From a bacterium (GTDB lineage: Bacteria > Moduliflexota > Moduliflexia > Moduliflexales > JAUQPW01), in the NCBI GenBank assembly GCA_030550175.1, contig JAUQPW010000028.1:1-53746 (forward strand): DNA of 53,746 bases, in the 5' to 3' direction. A model generated the notes under the pieces. It did no database searches. It was given only the letters and a program-made list of their open reading frames with translations, and had not been told where the DNA came from. Below are positions 24,556 through 33,438 of the stretch, one piece after another (position 1 is the first letter of the stretch; every line of letters starts with the position of its first letter). A program made the translations under genes and the position numbers.

Positions 24556-24885
24556 TTAGGCGGTAGTAGCCTTTGTTTTTTCCGCAATTTTCCTTGTTTT
24601 TCGTTTCAGGCGCTTAATTAACTTTCTTAACTGTTCCACCTTTGCCGCATCTTTGGCTTGAAGTGCCTGATCCCTCTCAGCCTTAAGTTTCCGGATTTTT
24701 GCTTTAAGTTGCTGTTTATAAGCCAGATCTCCTTTGGGCCCCGTATCCTTAATTCCGTATTTCTCCCTGAGAATTCTAAGCAAATCCTCTTTTTTCATTC
24801 CACTGACTCCTTGAATATCCGGAAACTTACGGGCCTCCTCCCGGAGCTCGAGAATGGTCATCCTTTCAAGTTGTTTGGCATCCAT
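24556..24885 (-). CDS. Rho termination factor N-terminal domain (Rho_N) protein with basic coiled coil
   Basis: 109 residues. The first 45 form a Rho_N/SAP-like helix-extended-loop-helix (LERMTILELREEARKFPDI, then GMKKEDLLRILREKYGI). The rest is a highly charged helical segment (LKAKIRKLKAERDQALQAKD) ending in a Lys/Arg-rich tail. The combination suggests a small nucleic-acid-binding protein. Full-length Rho has RNA-binding and ATPase domains that are absent here. The ATG at 24885 follows AAGAAGAA. It is transcribed opposite to its neighbours and stands alone. Confidence 0.85.
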   Translation of the reverse strand: MDAKQLERMTILELREEARKFPDIQGVSGMKKEDLLRILREKYGIKDTGPKGDLAYKQQLKAKIRKLKAERDQALQAKDAAKVEQLRKLIKRLKRKTRKIAEKTKATTA

Positions 24886-25146
24886 ATTCTTCTTGTTTAA
24901 GGAAAAAAATAAGTGAAAGAATGGAAGAGGAATGAAAGAACAGGGCTTATTCCCTCAATCTCTCCATTCTTTTCTTTTTCTTCTATTTTTTTCACCCCTT
25001 TAATTTATTCTTTTCCCAGAAGGTATTCCCCGTGCAAAGGAAATATACATGATTTATATTATAGATCAGTCATGGGGAAATCAATAGAAAACGAAAAATG
25101 AACCGATATCTTTAATCGGTGTCTTGGAAGTGAACCTATCAAGAAA

Positions 25147-25184
25147 GCAGCTTTTCCCTGGCTGTCATTAAGGGTTTTAGCTGC
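25147..25184 (+). promoter_or_regulatory. Hairpin upstream of the beta-barrel gene
   Basis: GCAGC (25147-25151) pairs with GCTGC (25180-25184), and CCCT (25156-25159) with AGGG (25171-25174). It ends 9 bases before the ATG at 25194 and borders the only weak ribosome site (AGAAGA), so it may affect translation. The rest of 24886-25193 shows no gene. Confidence 0.3.
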
Positions 25185-25193
25185 AGAAGATCT

Positions 25194-25907
25194 ATGAAAA
25201 AACAGTTATTTATCTTCCTTGTTCTTTTTGGATTTATTTTTTCCTCGACGTATTCTTTAGCCCAACAGCCGATCCGAAAACAAAACCCACAGCCTGTACA
25301 GGAAATACCGCCCCTGGATTTGAGTAAACCGGACTCTCTCCAACCCCCTCGCTATCCACGAAGAGCTCAGCCTCCAAACGCTCTAGGTTTTAAGCTCGGT
25401 TATTTCATCCCCACTGCAGATGAGGGATTCGAGGGTCTTGATAAGAGTGATTTTAACGATATCTTTTTTGGAGCAGAACTGGATTTGAACCTGGCCCCTA
25501 ACTTATATCTAACTCCCAGTATCGAATATTACAAAGGAAGTACCACTCCATCCCCTTCCCTGGCTCCTTCTGATATTAAATTAACCATTGTTCCTATTCT
25601 GCTTTCCCTCAAATATGTTTTCTCCGGGGTTTCTTTCAAACCCTATCTGGGAAGTGGCATCGGACTCTATCCCTGGAACGTGGATAAAACTTCTGTAGTC
25701 GGTTCGACCGTTCCTCTCCTTTCCCCGGAAGTAGATAACGGAACCGAAGTCGGATTCCACTTTTTAGGAGGGTTTGTTGCTCCCATAAGCCCCGGCACTG
25801 CTTTTATGGGTGAAATACAGTACCATATAGTCACCGCAGATACGCCGGTGACCGATTTGGATTTGGGTGGGTTTAATATCAACTTCGGATTTCTTTTCTT
25901 CTTTTAG
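25194..25907 (+). CDS. Outer-membrane beta-barrel protein (OmpW/porin-like fold)
   Basis: 237 residues. The signal peptide MKKQLFIFLVLFGFIFSS ends near SLAQQ. A proline-rich periplasmic stretch (residues about 25-62) precedes an eight-strand-like barrel: GFKLGYFIPTADEGFEG, FFGAELDLNLAPNLYLTPSI and ILLSLKYVFSGVSFKPYLGS, then GFHFLGGFVAPISPGTAFMG. It ends in FGFLFFF with a C-terminal Phe, the usual BamA recognition signal. Generic OmpW/OmpX-like barrels of this size are common; the ligand is unknown. The hairpin after its stop may terminate it. Confidence 0.8.
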   Translation: MKKQLFIFLVLFGFIFSSTYSLAQQPIRKQNPQPVQEIPPLDLSKPDSLQPPRYPRRAQPPNALGFKLGYFIPTADEGFEGLDKSDFNDIFFGAELDLNLAPNLYLTPSIEYYKGSTTPSPSLAPSDIKLTIVPILLSLKYVFSGVSFKPYLGSGIGLYPWNVDKTSVVGSTVPLLSPEVDNGTEVGFHFLGGFVAPISPGTAFMGEIQYHIVTADTPVTDLDLGGFNINFGFLFFF

Positions 25908-25908
25908 T

Positions 25909-25967
25909 CTTCGGGGAGGTGACCTGGAACCCGGATCCAACCCGGTAACAGATCCACCCTCCCGAAG
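25909..25967 (+). terminator. Inverted repeat after the beta-barrel gene
   Basis: CTTCGGGGAGGTG (25909-25921) and CACCCTCCCGAAG (25955-25967) are near-complementary 13-base arms around a smaller CCGG-containing loop. It begins 2 bases after the stop. There is no long T run, so it may be a repeat element acting as a weak terminator. Confidence 0.45.
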
Positions 25968-26007
25968 CGGGACAGTTTCAAGAAGCTGGCCCCTGCCGTA
26001 GAGATCT

Positions 26008-26760
26008 ATGGAAGTGCACAAAACGTTTCTTTATGTCGTGATTATCGGCATTTTGTTATCTACTTATCCGGATCAGGAATCTGAAAAGGGACTTTTCATC
26101 CTACCGGGAGCTTCGGTAGCCTGGGGACAATCTTCACCGGACTCGTCGACCATTCGCGCATTCCTTCCTCCTAATTCCGTTCTGGAACAGGTAGATTTTA
26201 TTAATCGGGATATCATTGTAGTTTTTAAGCAACTGGAAACCTTAAAGGATACTACCGGCCAGATTTGGTGGGGAGCTTTGCGGCGTAGCGAAATGAGAAG
26301 AGGAAGGTTTCATTTGTTTTGGGTCTGGAAGGTTCCGACCTTTGGAAAAAATTATGAAAATCTTTTCATAAAAAGCTTGAATCCAGAAGGAGTTCTCGAA
26401 ATCATGCTCTTTACAACCTCCGGAGCCCATCGAACCTATCTGGATGCGGTTTTATTTGATGGAAAGACCTATAAAACCCTCAACGGAGAATACTTTACTC
26501 GTCTCAGGTATAATAATCCCCAATACCTGACAGAGTTTTTAACAGCCGATGAAGGTATCTGGTTGAGTGACCTGGATAAGGACGGAAATGTAGAGATCTT
26601 ATCGGCCAGCCGCTACCAATGGAGTGAGTATATGCTGGGGATCTACAAGTGGGAATACGGCCAATATGTAATGAGGGAGCGTAAACAGGTTACCAAAGAA
26701 CAGCTTTTAAAATTAATGGAAAGTAGTATGGAAGACTCCTACCAGGATGGACATATTTAA
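26008..26760 (+). CDS. Secreted hypothetical protein with an EF-hand/VCBS-like DLDKDGNVE motif
   Basis: 250 residues. A hydrophobic N-terminal segment suggests export. The middle (IWWGALRRSEMRRGRFHLFW) and later VLFDGKTYKTLNGEYFTRLR have beta propensity. DLDKDGNVEILSASRYQWSE (about residues 190-209) matches the calcium-binding loop of FG-GAP/VCBS repeats: D-x-D-x-D-G-x-x-E. I do not recognise the family. It is the first of a short + strand run with lpxK 9 bases downstream, so it may share the lpxK-lpxL transcript. Confidence 0.6.
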   Translation: MEVHKTFLYVVIIGILLSTYPDQESEKGLFILPGASVAWGQSSPDSSTIRAFLPPNSVLEQVDFINRDIIVVFKQLETLKDTTGQIWWGALRRSEMRRGRFHLFWVWKVPTFGKNYENLFIKSLNPEGVLEIMLFTTSGAHRTYLDAVLFDGKTYKTLNGEYFTRLRYNNPQYLTEFLTADEGIWLSDLDKDGNVEILSASRYQWSEYMLGIYKWEYGQYVMRERKQVTKEQLLKLMESSMEDSYQDGHI

Positions 26761-26769
26761 ATCGGAGTT

Positions 26770-27879
26770 ATGTCGTTCATGTTCTGGAAGTTCAGGAAGT
26801 TTCTGTTGACAAGATATTTTTCTACTCTCAAAGCCCCTTCTCCGGGATTTGCGGTTCAAGTTTTTCTCTACTTTCTTACCTTTCTTTCCTGGGTTTATAA
26901 ATTCCTGATCCAGGGGCGAGCTTTTTTGTATAAAACCCACCTTTTAAAAAGTCAAAGGATTCCCTGCCAGGTAATCAGTGTGGGAAATATAACCCTTGGG
27001 GGGACCGGAAAAACTCCCCTTGTAGAAGTCCTGGTCCATGTTTTTTCTACCCTGGGTAAAAAAACGGCCATTTTGAGTAGGGGTTATGGGCGACGGTCCA
27101 GAAGCATTTCTATAGGAGACTCCAAAACTTCCTTTCGAAAAATCGGAGATGAACCGGCTATGCTGGCCCGTAAGCTAAAAGAGACCCCGGTTATCGTAGG
27201 ACCGAATCGGTTCAAGGCCGGTATGGAAGCTCTTAAAAATTTTCATCTCGATGCCTTTATTCTGGATGATGGTTTTCAACATCTCCCATTAGAACGGGAT
27301 CTGGATATTGTTTTGATAGATGCCACCAACCCTTTTGGAGGAGGCCATCTGATTCCCAGGGGTTTTTTAAGGGAACCTCTTAAAAATTTAAGTCGGGCCG
27401 ATCTGTTTTTAATAACCCGGAGTGACGAGGTAAGCTCTATTGAAGAACTACGCCATACCCTTCGGACTTTAAATCCCTATGCCCCCATCTGGACAGGCTT
27501 TTACCAACTTTCTACCCTCAGAAAATTTCAAGATTCCCTGAAAGTAAAGTTACCTCTCGAAACGGCCCGGAAAATTCTCGCCTTCTCAGGAATTGGAAAC
27601 CCTTCCTCTTTTCTCAATTCTTTGAGAAAAGCAGGTCTCTCACCCCTCCGTTTCCTGGAATTCCCGGATCACCATCCTTATTCTGTAAAGGAATTAAAAA
27701 GGATCGAAGATTTAGCTTTGACACTTCAGGTGGATTATGTCATAACAACAGAAAAAGATGAGGTCCGTATGGAGGGATTCAAACCCCAGACCGATCTATT
27801 CTATGTGCTGGATATTCGATTACAGATCCAGGGAAGTGAGGAGTTTCAGCAATTTTTAATCGATCGATTAAACTGGTAG
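26770..27879 (+). CDS. lpxK: Tetraacyldisaccharide 4'-kinase
   Basis: LpxK phosphorylates the 4' position of the lipid A disaccharide at the inner membrane. The 369-residue protein has an N-terminal membrane helix and the P-loop GNITLGGTGKTPLV (about residues 71-84). AILSRGYGRRS, DEPAMLARKL and FILDDGFQHLPLERDLDIVL, a family hallmark, follow. Near the C-terminus FPDHHPYS and VITTEKDEVRM complete the signature. It starts at ATG 26770 after GGAG at short spacing, and the acyltransferase follows after 34 bases. Together they show the organism makes lipid A. Confidence 0.95.
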   Translation: MSFMFWKFRKFLLTRYFSTLKAPSPGFAVQVFLYFLTFLSWVYKFLIQGRAFLYKTHLLKSQRIPCQVISVGNITLGGTGKTPLVEVLVHVFSTLGKKTAILSRGYGRRSRSISIGDSKTSFRKIGDEPAMLARKLKETPVIVGPNRFKAGMEALKNFHLDAFILDDGFQHLPLERDLDIVLIDATNPFGGGHLIPRGFLREPLKNLSRADLFLITRSDEVSSIEELRHTLRTLNPYAPIWTGFYQLSTLRKFQDSLKVKLPLETARKILAFSGIGNPSSFLNSLRKAGLSPLRFLEFPDHHPYSVKELKRIEDLALTLQVDYVITTEKDEVRMEGFKPQTDLFYVLDIRLQIQGSEEFQQFLIDRLNW

Positions 27880-27913
27880 AGCGAAAGTCAATTTTCTAAA
27901 ATCAAAAGCAAAT

Positions 27914-28810
27914 ATGCGCGTCAGGCACTATGTAGAATTTCTCTTGATTTATAGCCTTACCCGGGTTTTTTATTATCTTCCCCATACGCTTTCTTTAAAG
28001 ATGGGAGAACTTCTTGGGGAAGTGTTCTATGCGTTGAGTAGACGGCGAAGACAGATTGCTTTGAAAAACCTGGAGATTGCCTTTGGAACCACCCATTCTC
28101 CTTCAGAACGGTCCGCTATCGCCCGGTCTGCCTGTCGAAATCTGGGTAAATCCCTGATAGAGACGATCCGTCTTTCAAAACTCGATAAAACTTATCTTAA
28201 AACAAAAGTAACGTTCGTAGGCCTGGAAAACTATTTAAAGGCCCGGGATAAAGGCCGTGGGGTTATCGTTTATACGGGCCATTTTGGGAATTGGGAACTG
28301 ATGGCGGCTGCTCTGGCTGCACAGGGGTATTTTGCAACCCTGGTTGTACGACCTTTGGATAATCCCCTTCTGGATCGATGGGCCTCCTCCCTTCGAACCT
28401 GCTTTGGGCATACCCTCTTAACAAGTAGAAAAAGCCTCAGGGATATGATGAAGATCTTAAAAAATAAAGAATCCCTGGCCATCTTAATGGATCAGAATGC
28501 CTCTAAAGAGGCCGGCGTGTTTGTAGATTTTTTCGGTAAACCGGCCTGTACCACCCCGGTGGTCGCTCTGCTGGCTTTAAAATATCGGGCACCCATTGTT
28601 CCTATGTTTGGTGTTAGAACCGGATTGGATGAGCATACCCTTTATATTGAGAAAGAGATCGAATTGCAACGAACAGGAGATATTCAACAGGATATCCGGC
28701 TAAATACGGCCGCCATTACCCGAATTTTAGAGCATTATATTCGTCGTTACCCCGATCAGTGGTTTTGGGTCCATAATAGATGGAAAACCCAACCCCACCC
28801 CTCCTCATAA
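27914..28810 (+). CDS. LpxL/HtrB-type lipid A late acyltransferase (lysophospholipid acyltransferase family)
   Basis: 298 residues. An N-terminal hydrophobic segment with YYLPHTLSLKMGELLGEVFY precedes the catalytic H-x4-E motif HFGNWELM (His about 122). The partner blocks ATLVVRPLDNPLLDRW, MDQNASKEAGVFVDFFGKPA and the closing RYPDQWFWVHNRWKT are typical of LpxL/LpxM. It adds secondary acyl chains to lipid A after LpxK. Which acyl donor it uses cannot be told. It is 34 bases after lpxK on the same strand. Confidence 0.9.
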   Translation: MRVRHYVEFLLIYSLTRVFYYLPHTLSLKMGELLGEVFYALSRRRRQIALKNLEIAFGTTHSPSERSAIARSACRNLGKSLIETIRLSKLDKTYLKTKVTFVGLENYLKARDKGRGVIVYTGHFGNWELMAAALAAQGYFATLVVRPLDNPLLDRWASSLRTCFGHTLLTSRKSLRDMMKILKNKESLAILMDQNASKEAGVFVDFFGKPACTTPVVALLALKYRAPIVPMFGVRTGLDEHTLYIEKEIELQRTGDIQQDIRLNTAAITRILEHYIRRYPDQWFWVHNRWKTQPHPSS

Positions 28811-28884
28811 ATCCTGGATCGTTCATAAACGGTCATTACCGATTGTTAAATTGCTAATGGACGGGACTTCTTCAGATTTTTTCC

Positions 28885-28913
28885 TTGACAGTTTTTTCTA
28901 ATTATCCTAAGCT
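28885..28913 (+). promoter_or_regulatory. Promoter of the pilB-pilC-pilT block
   Basis: TTGACA (28885-28890), a 17-base spacer and TAAGCT (28908-28913). The -35 is perfect and the -10 moderate. The predicted start is near 28920, giving an 80-base leader to pilB. Confidence 0.5.
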
Positions 28914-28999
28914 GAAAAAAGCTAATTCCTGTAAATTTAGTATTTTACATAAAAAATAGCAGATTTACTTTCCATGGAACAAAATGAGAGTAATTAAGC

Positions 29000-31135
29000 A
29001 TGGAGGAGAATAAAGAAAAAAGATTGGGGGAAATTTTAAGGGATGCCGGGCTTTTAACTTCGAGCCAACTTGAGAAGGCTTTGCGTGAACAGGAAAGGAC
29101 CGGATCCAGATTGATGGAAATTCTGAAAAAAGAGATTTCTATTCAACAAATTTTAGACGTTTTAACGTATGAAATTCCCTTCCCCTTTGGAAGCAGGGAT
29201 AGCAATAAAGAATTAAAGAAAATTCTCCTGGAAACGGGTCTTACGACCGAGGAAGAACTCCAAAAGTATATAGATGAGACCGAACTGGGTCGTCTTTTAG
29301 TAGAAGAAAAGTATATTACCGAGGAAGAGCTGAAAAAGGCTCGAAAGGAACAGAAAGAAACGGGTCTTCCTTTATGGCGCACGCTGATTAATTTAAGACT
29401 GGTGGATATCAACACCATGAACTCGGTTTTGAAGTATCAAATGTACCAAATCCGTAGACCTAGTTTGGAAAGACTCGTGGGAGAGATCCTGGTTAATACC
29501 AATCAGATTACAAAAACTCAATTAAATCGAGCTAAAAGGGAAGCTAAAAAAATAGGAAAAAGTCTGGGCCAGGTTTTGATCGATGAAGGAATTTTATCTG
29601 CCGAGAAGATCGGCAAAGCTCTGGGTAAATACCTTAATATTCCTTATATTAATCTGCAGAATTATCCTATTGAGAAGGAAGCGGTTTTTCTGATTCCGGA
29701 GACTTTTATTCGGGAAAATAAGGTTTTACCGGTTCGGGTAGAAGAGAAAAAACTCTATGTAGCTTTGATAGATCCCCTGAATGTTGTTGTGAAGGATAAC
29801 ATCCGCATGATTACGGGAAAAGAAGTGGTTCCTTTATTAACTACAGAAAAAGACCTGGAGGAAATGATCAATCGGCTCTTTGAGGGTAAGGAAAAGGTCG
29901 AAGAGCGGGAGACTAAAAATGTGTCGATAGAACAGCAGATCAATGCCGTTTTAACCACCAATGTAGGAGAGTTGGTCGAGGATGTTTCAACGGTGCAATT
30001 GGTTGCTTCGATCATAGAAGGCGCCATTAATGCCAATGCGACCGATATCCATTTAGAACCCCAGCAACAAGAGCAACTACGTGTTCGATACCGGATTGAC
30101 GGGCTTCTCCATGATATCATGACCCTTCCCAGGCATCTTCACTCCCCTGTGATCTCTCGAATTAAAGTTCTGGCCGATATGGACATTACCGAGAGACGAC
30201 AACCGCAAGACGGGCATATTACCATGAAAATCAAAGACGTTGATTACTATCTCCGTATTGCCACGGTACCTACCAAATTGGGAGAGAGGCTGGTGGTTCG
30301 ATTACTGAACGAGGGTCAGGTTATAACGGGATTGAAGCAACTGGGGTTTGAGCCGGAAGATTTAGAAAAAGTTGAGAAATTTATTGCAACCCCTTACGGG
30401 ATGATCCTGGTAACAGGGCCGGTTGGAAGTGGAAAAACTACAACCCTTTATTCAGCTCTCAATGCCATTAATATTCTCACCAAAAATATTATGACGATTG
30501 AAGACCCCGTGGAGTACCAACTACCGGGAATTAACCAGATTGAAGTAGATACTAAAAGTGGTTTGACCTTTGCCAGTGGTTTGAGAGCTATTTTACGACA
30601 GGATCCTAACACCTTGATGGTAGGAGAAATCAGAGATCCCGAGACGGCTCAAGTCGCCGTTAGAGCTGCTTTAACCGGCCAACAACTTTTAAGCACCCTT
30701 CATACCCAGGATGCGGTGGGAGTTGTTTCAACACTGTCGTACTTAGGCGTTCAACCTTTCTGGATTGCCAGCGCCCTTATCGGGGTCATCGCCCAACGGT
30801 TGCTTAGAAAAGTCTGTCCCTATTGTAAGGTAGAATATAAACCGGATCCCAAAATGCTGGAAGAGCTTAAAATACCCAGGAATAAAGATATTGTATTTTT
30901 TAAGGGTACCGGGTGTGATCGGTGTTTTCATACAGGTTATTCTGGAAGGACTGGAGTATTTGAGGTTTTAAAAGTCTCCGAATCTATAAAAGATTTAATT
31001 GTAACCCATGCCCCTGAATCGGTTATCAAAGCTAAAGCTATCGAAGAAGGGATGAGTACACTCTTACAGAGTGGTATTAAAAAGGTTTTAGCAGGTATTA
31101 CGACGGTTGAAGAAGTTATCCGGGTTATACTTTAG
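29000..31135 (+). CDS. pilB: Type IV pilus extension ATPase PilB, with extended N-terminal MshEN repeats
   Basis: 711 residues, longer than the usual 560-580. The N-terminus has three MshEN-like units: RLGEILRDAGLLTSSQLEKA, LGRLLVEEKYITEEELKKAR and VGEILVNTNQITKTQLNRAK. The last leads into the T2SSE N-domain; such units can bind c-di-GMP. The ATPase core has the Walker A GPVGSGKTTT (about 473), TIEDPVEY and the Walker B LMVGEIRDPETA (about 538), with His box STLHTQDA. The zinc site CPYCK...GCDRCFHTGYSGRTGVFEVL closes it. It powers pilus assembly at the inner membrane. pilC follows after 19 bases. Confidence 0.95.
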   Translation: MEENKEKRLGEILRDAGLLTSSQLEKALREQERTGSRLMEILKKEISIQQILDVLTYEIPFPFGSRDSNKELKKILLETGLTTEEELQKYIDETELGRLLVEEKYITEEELKKARKEQKETGLPLWRTLINLRLVDINTMNSVLKYQMYQIRRPSLERLVGEILVNTNQITKTQLNRAKREAKKIGKSLGQVLIDEGILSAEKIGKALGKYLNIPYINLQNYPIEKEAVFLIPETFIRENKVLPVRVEEKKLYVALIDPLNVVVKDNIRMITGKEVVPLLTTEKDLEEMINRLFEGKEKVEERETKNVSIEQQINAVLTTNVGELVEDVSTVQLVASIIEGAINANATDIHLEPQQQEQLRVRYRIDGLLHDIMTLPRHLHSPVISRIKVLADMDITERRQPQDGHITMKIKDVDYYLRIATVPTKLGERLVVRLLNEGQVITGLKQLGFEPEDLEKVEKFIATPYGMILVTGPVGSGKTTTLYSALNAINILTKNIMTIEDPVEYQLPGINQIEVDTKSGLTFASGLRAILRQDPNTLMVGEIRDPETAQVAVRAALTGQQLLSTLHTQDAVGVVSTLSYLGVQPFWIASALIGVIAQRLLRKVCPYCKVEYKPDPKMLEELKIPRNKDIVFFKGTGCDRCFHTGYSGRTGVFEVLKVSESIKDLIVTHAPESVIKAKAIEEGMSTLLQSGIKKVLAGITTVEEVIRVIL

Positions 31136-31154
31136 AAAATAAAAGGAGGTCTAA

Positions 31155-32306
31155 ATGGACACAAATGATAAGGAGTTTTCTAATCCTGTAGAGACTCGAA
31201 CACCAAGTCAGACAAAAACAGAACTTGTTTCAGAGGTGGTGGTACCACCCACACAGATTTCCAGGGAAAAGGTTTCTGTTAAATCAATTGCAACCTTTTC
31301 TCGACAACTTTCTACCCTGGTAGATGTAGGAATTCCTTTATTAAAGAGCCTCAAGCTTTTGGAGCCTAGAACCAGTGATCCCGTACTGCAAAGGGTCATT
31401 AATCAGGTTGCTCAGGATATCGAAATCGGAAATTCCTTTTCAGAGGCCCTGGCTAAACACCCCAAAGTTTTCTCCAAACTTTTTGTAAATATGATTAAAG
31501 TGGCCGAAAAAGGAGGTTCTCTGGAAAGATCGCTGAAAATTGTAGCCGATGCCATTGAAAAAGAAGACAATATTAAACGAAAGATAAAGAATGCCTTAAG
31601 ATATCCTGTCATTACCCTTATTGCGGCCTTTCTGGTAGTACTTGTTCTCTTTGCCGGAGTTATCCCTGTTTTTCGAGATTTATTCCAGGCCCAGGGTATG
31701 GAATTACCCCTGCCTACCCGGATTTTGATCGGTGTGAGCAATTTAATCGTCAGCTATTGGTGGTTATGGCTCGGTCTGATCGTCGTACTGGTCATTTTTC
31801 ATCTTCTCTACCGAAGGACTCTCAGTGGACGGCGATTTTATGACCGCCTTAAAATGAACCTTCCTATTTTCGGTCCTCTCTATAGGAAGATGTTGGTGGC
31901 CCGTTTTGTTCAGACGTTTGGTACCTTAATCCGGGGCGGTGTCCCTTTGGTCCAGGCCCTACAGGTTGTTAAGGACACTTCGGAAAATCTGATGGTAGCC
32001 GAAGCCGTCGAAAAAGTTTCGGAGCACGTAGAAACGGGAGGAAGGTTGGAAGAGCCTTTACGAAAGACCCGGGTCTTTCCAGATTTGGTGGTAGATATGA
32101 TAGCTACAGGAGAAGAAGCCGGTAAACTGGAAACGATGCTCTTCAAGGTTTCGGATCTCTATGATGCCGAGATAGAGAGTACCATTAATACCCTGTCGTC
32201 GACCATCGAACCAGTTCTCATTGTGATGATGGGAATTTTAACCGCCATCGTCGCCCTGGCCATGTTTGCACCCTACTTTAAGCTTGTTCAAACGCTGGGA
32301 CAGTAA
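31155..32306 (+). CDS. pilC: Type IV pilus inner-membrane platform protein PilC
   Basis: 383 residues with two T2SSF domains. The first reads FSRQLSTLVDVGIPLLKSLK and VAEKGGSLERSLKIVAD before two membrane helices (about 155-180 and 200-222). The second, FVQTFGTLIRGGVPLVQALQ and ATGEEAGKLETML, is followed by a final helix. PilC couples the PilB and PilT motors to the pilus. A short disordered Thr/Pro-rich start precedes the first domain. It begins after AAAAGGAGG and is followed by pilT after 3 bases, indicating translational coupling. Confidence 0.95.
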   Translation: MDTNDKEFSNPVETRTPSQTKTELVSEVVVPPTQISREKVSVKSIATFSRQLSTLVDVGIPLLKSLKLLEPRTSDPVLQRVINQVAQDIEIGNSFSEALAKHPKVFSKLFVNMIKVAEKGGSLERSLKIVADAIEKEDNIKRKIKNALRYPVITLIAAFLVVLVLFAGVIPVFRDLFQAQGMELPLPTRILIGVSNLIVSYWWLWLGLIVVLVIFHLLYRRTLSGRRFYDRLKMNLPIFGPLYRKMLVARFVQTFGTLIRGGVPLVQALQVVKDTSENLMVAEAVEKVSEHVETGGRLEEPLRKTRVFPDLVVDMIATGEEAGKLETMLFKVSDLYDAEIESTINTLSSTIEPVLIVMMGILTAIVALAMFAPYFKLVQTLGQ

Positions 32307-32309
32307 ATT

Positions 32310-33389
32310 ATGCCGCAAATCGACGAGCTTCTTAAAAGAATGGTAGAGAAGGAAGCTTCGGATCTCCATCTAACGGTCGGTGCTTATCCTTTGATTAGAA
32401 TCCATGGGGAATTGGAAAAGATGGATTCCCTGGGAGCAATTTCCGAATCCCCTCTTCAATCCGATCAGTTGAGAAAACTCCTCTATGAAATCCTGACCGA
32501 AGAACAGATTCAAGAGTTTGAGGAGAGAAAAGAACTTGACTTTGCTTACCAGGCTCCGGGGATCGGGAGGTTTCGAACCAATATTTTTGAACAATTGAAG
32601 GGGGTGGGAGCAGCCTTTAGGCTGATTCCAAACCAGATTCTCTCTTTGGAAGAGTTGGGGCTCCCAAAAACTTTGGCAAAGTTTACCCGACTCAATAAAG
32701 GATTGGTTCTGGTTACAGGTCCCACAGGATCCGGTAAATCAACCACCTTGGCCTCCCTGATCGATCTGATCAATCGCGAAAGGAAAGTCCATATCATTAC
32801 CATTGAAGATCCTGTGGAATTCGTCCATGTAAACAAAAATAGCCTGATTAACCAAAGACAACTTGGCTCCAATACCCTATCCTTTTCCAACGCCCTTCGA
32901 GCAGCCCTTCGAGAAGATCCCGACGTCATCCTTATTGGAGAAATGCGAGATCTGGAAACGATCTCTTTAGCCATTACTGCAGCCGAAACCGGTCATCTGG
33001 TCTTCGGAACCCTGCATACCAATAGTGCTGCCAAGACCATAGATCGCATTATTGATGCTTTTCCTTCCGGTCAACAGGCTCAAATTCGAATCCAACTTTC
33101 GGAATCCCTTAAAGGGGTCATTTCCCAACAACTCCTTAAACGGGCTGATGGAAGAGGGCGCGTCGTCGCCATCGAGATATTGGTTGGAACTCCGGCCATA
33201 GCCAATTTGATCCGAGAAGGCAAAACCTATCAAATTCCTTCCGTGATACAAACGGGCCGAAGAGAAGGTATGCAAACCATGGATCAGGCCATTATTGATC
33301 TGTTGAAAATGGGAAAAATAACTACCGAAGAGGCCTTTGATAAGTGTGTAGATCGAGAAACTTTCCAGAAATATCTGGGACGGATGTAA
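32310..33389 (+). CDS. pilT: Type IV pilus retraction ATPase PilT
   Basis: 359 residues. The N-terminus has SDLHLTVGAYPLIRIHGELE. The Walker A is GPTGSGKSTTLASL (about 136), then TIEDPVEFVH, a Walker B VILIGEMRDLETI (about 205) and the His box FGTLHTNSAAKTIDRI. The PilT-specific C-terminal motif is ANLIREGKTYQIPSVIQT, with GMQTMDQAI after it. PilT depolymerises the pilus and drives twitching or DNA uptake. It lies third in the pilB-pilC-pilT run, so the pili are probably retractile. Confidence 0.96.
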   Translation: MPQIDELLKRMVEKEASDLHLTVGAYPLIRIHGELEKMDSLGAISESPLQSDQLRKLLYEILTEEQIQEFEERKELDFAYQAPGIGRFRTNIFEQLKGVGAAFRLIPNQILSLEELGLPKTLAKFTRLNKGLVLVTGPTGSGKSTTLASLIDLINRERKVHIITIEDPVEFVHVNKNSLINQRQLGSNTLSFSNALRAALREDPDVILIGEMRDLETISLAITAAETGHLVFGTLHTNSAAKTIDRIIDAFPSGQQAQIRIQLSESLKGVISQQLLKRADGRGRVVAIEILVGTPAIANLIREGKTYQIPSVIQTGRREGMQTMDQAIIDLLKMGKITTEEAFDKCVDRETFQKYLGRM

Positions 33390-33438
33390 ATGACCGCGCT
33401 TTTGCGGAATTGACCCTTTTTATCTGGGTAAATCATTC

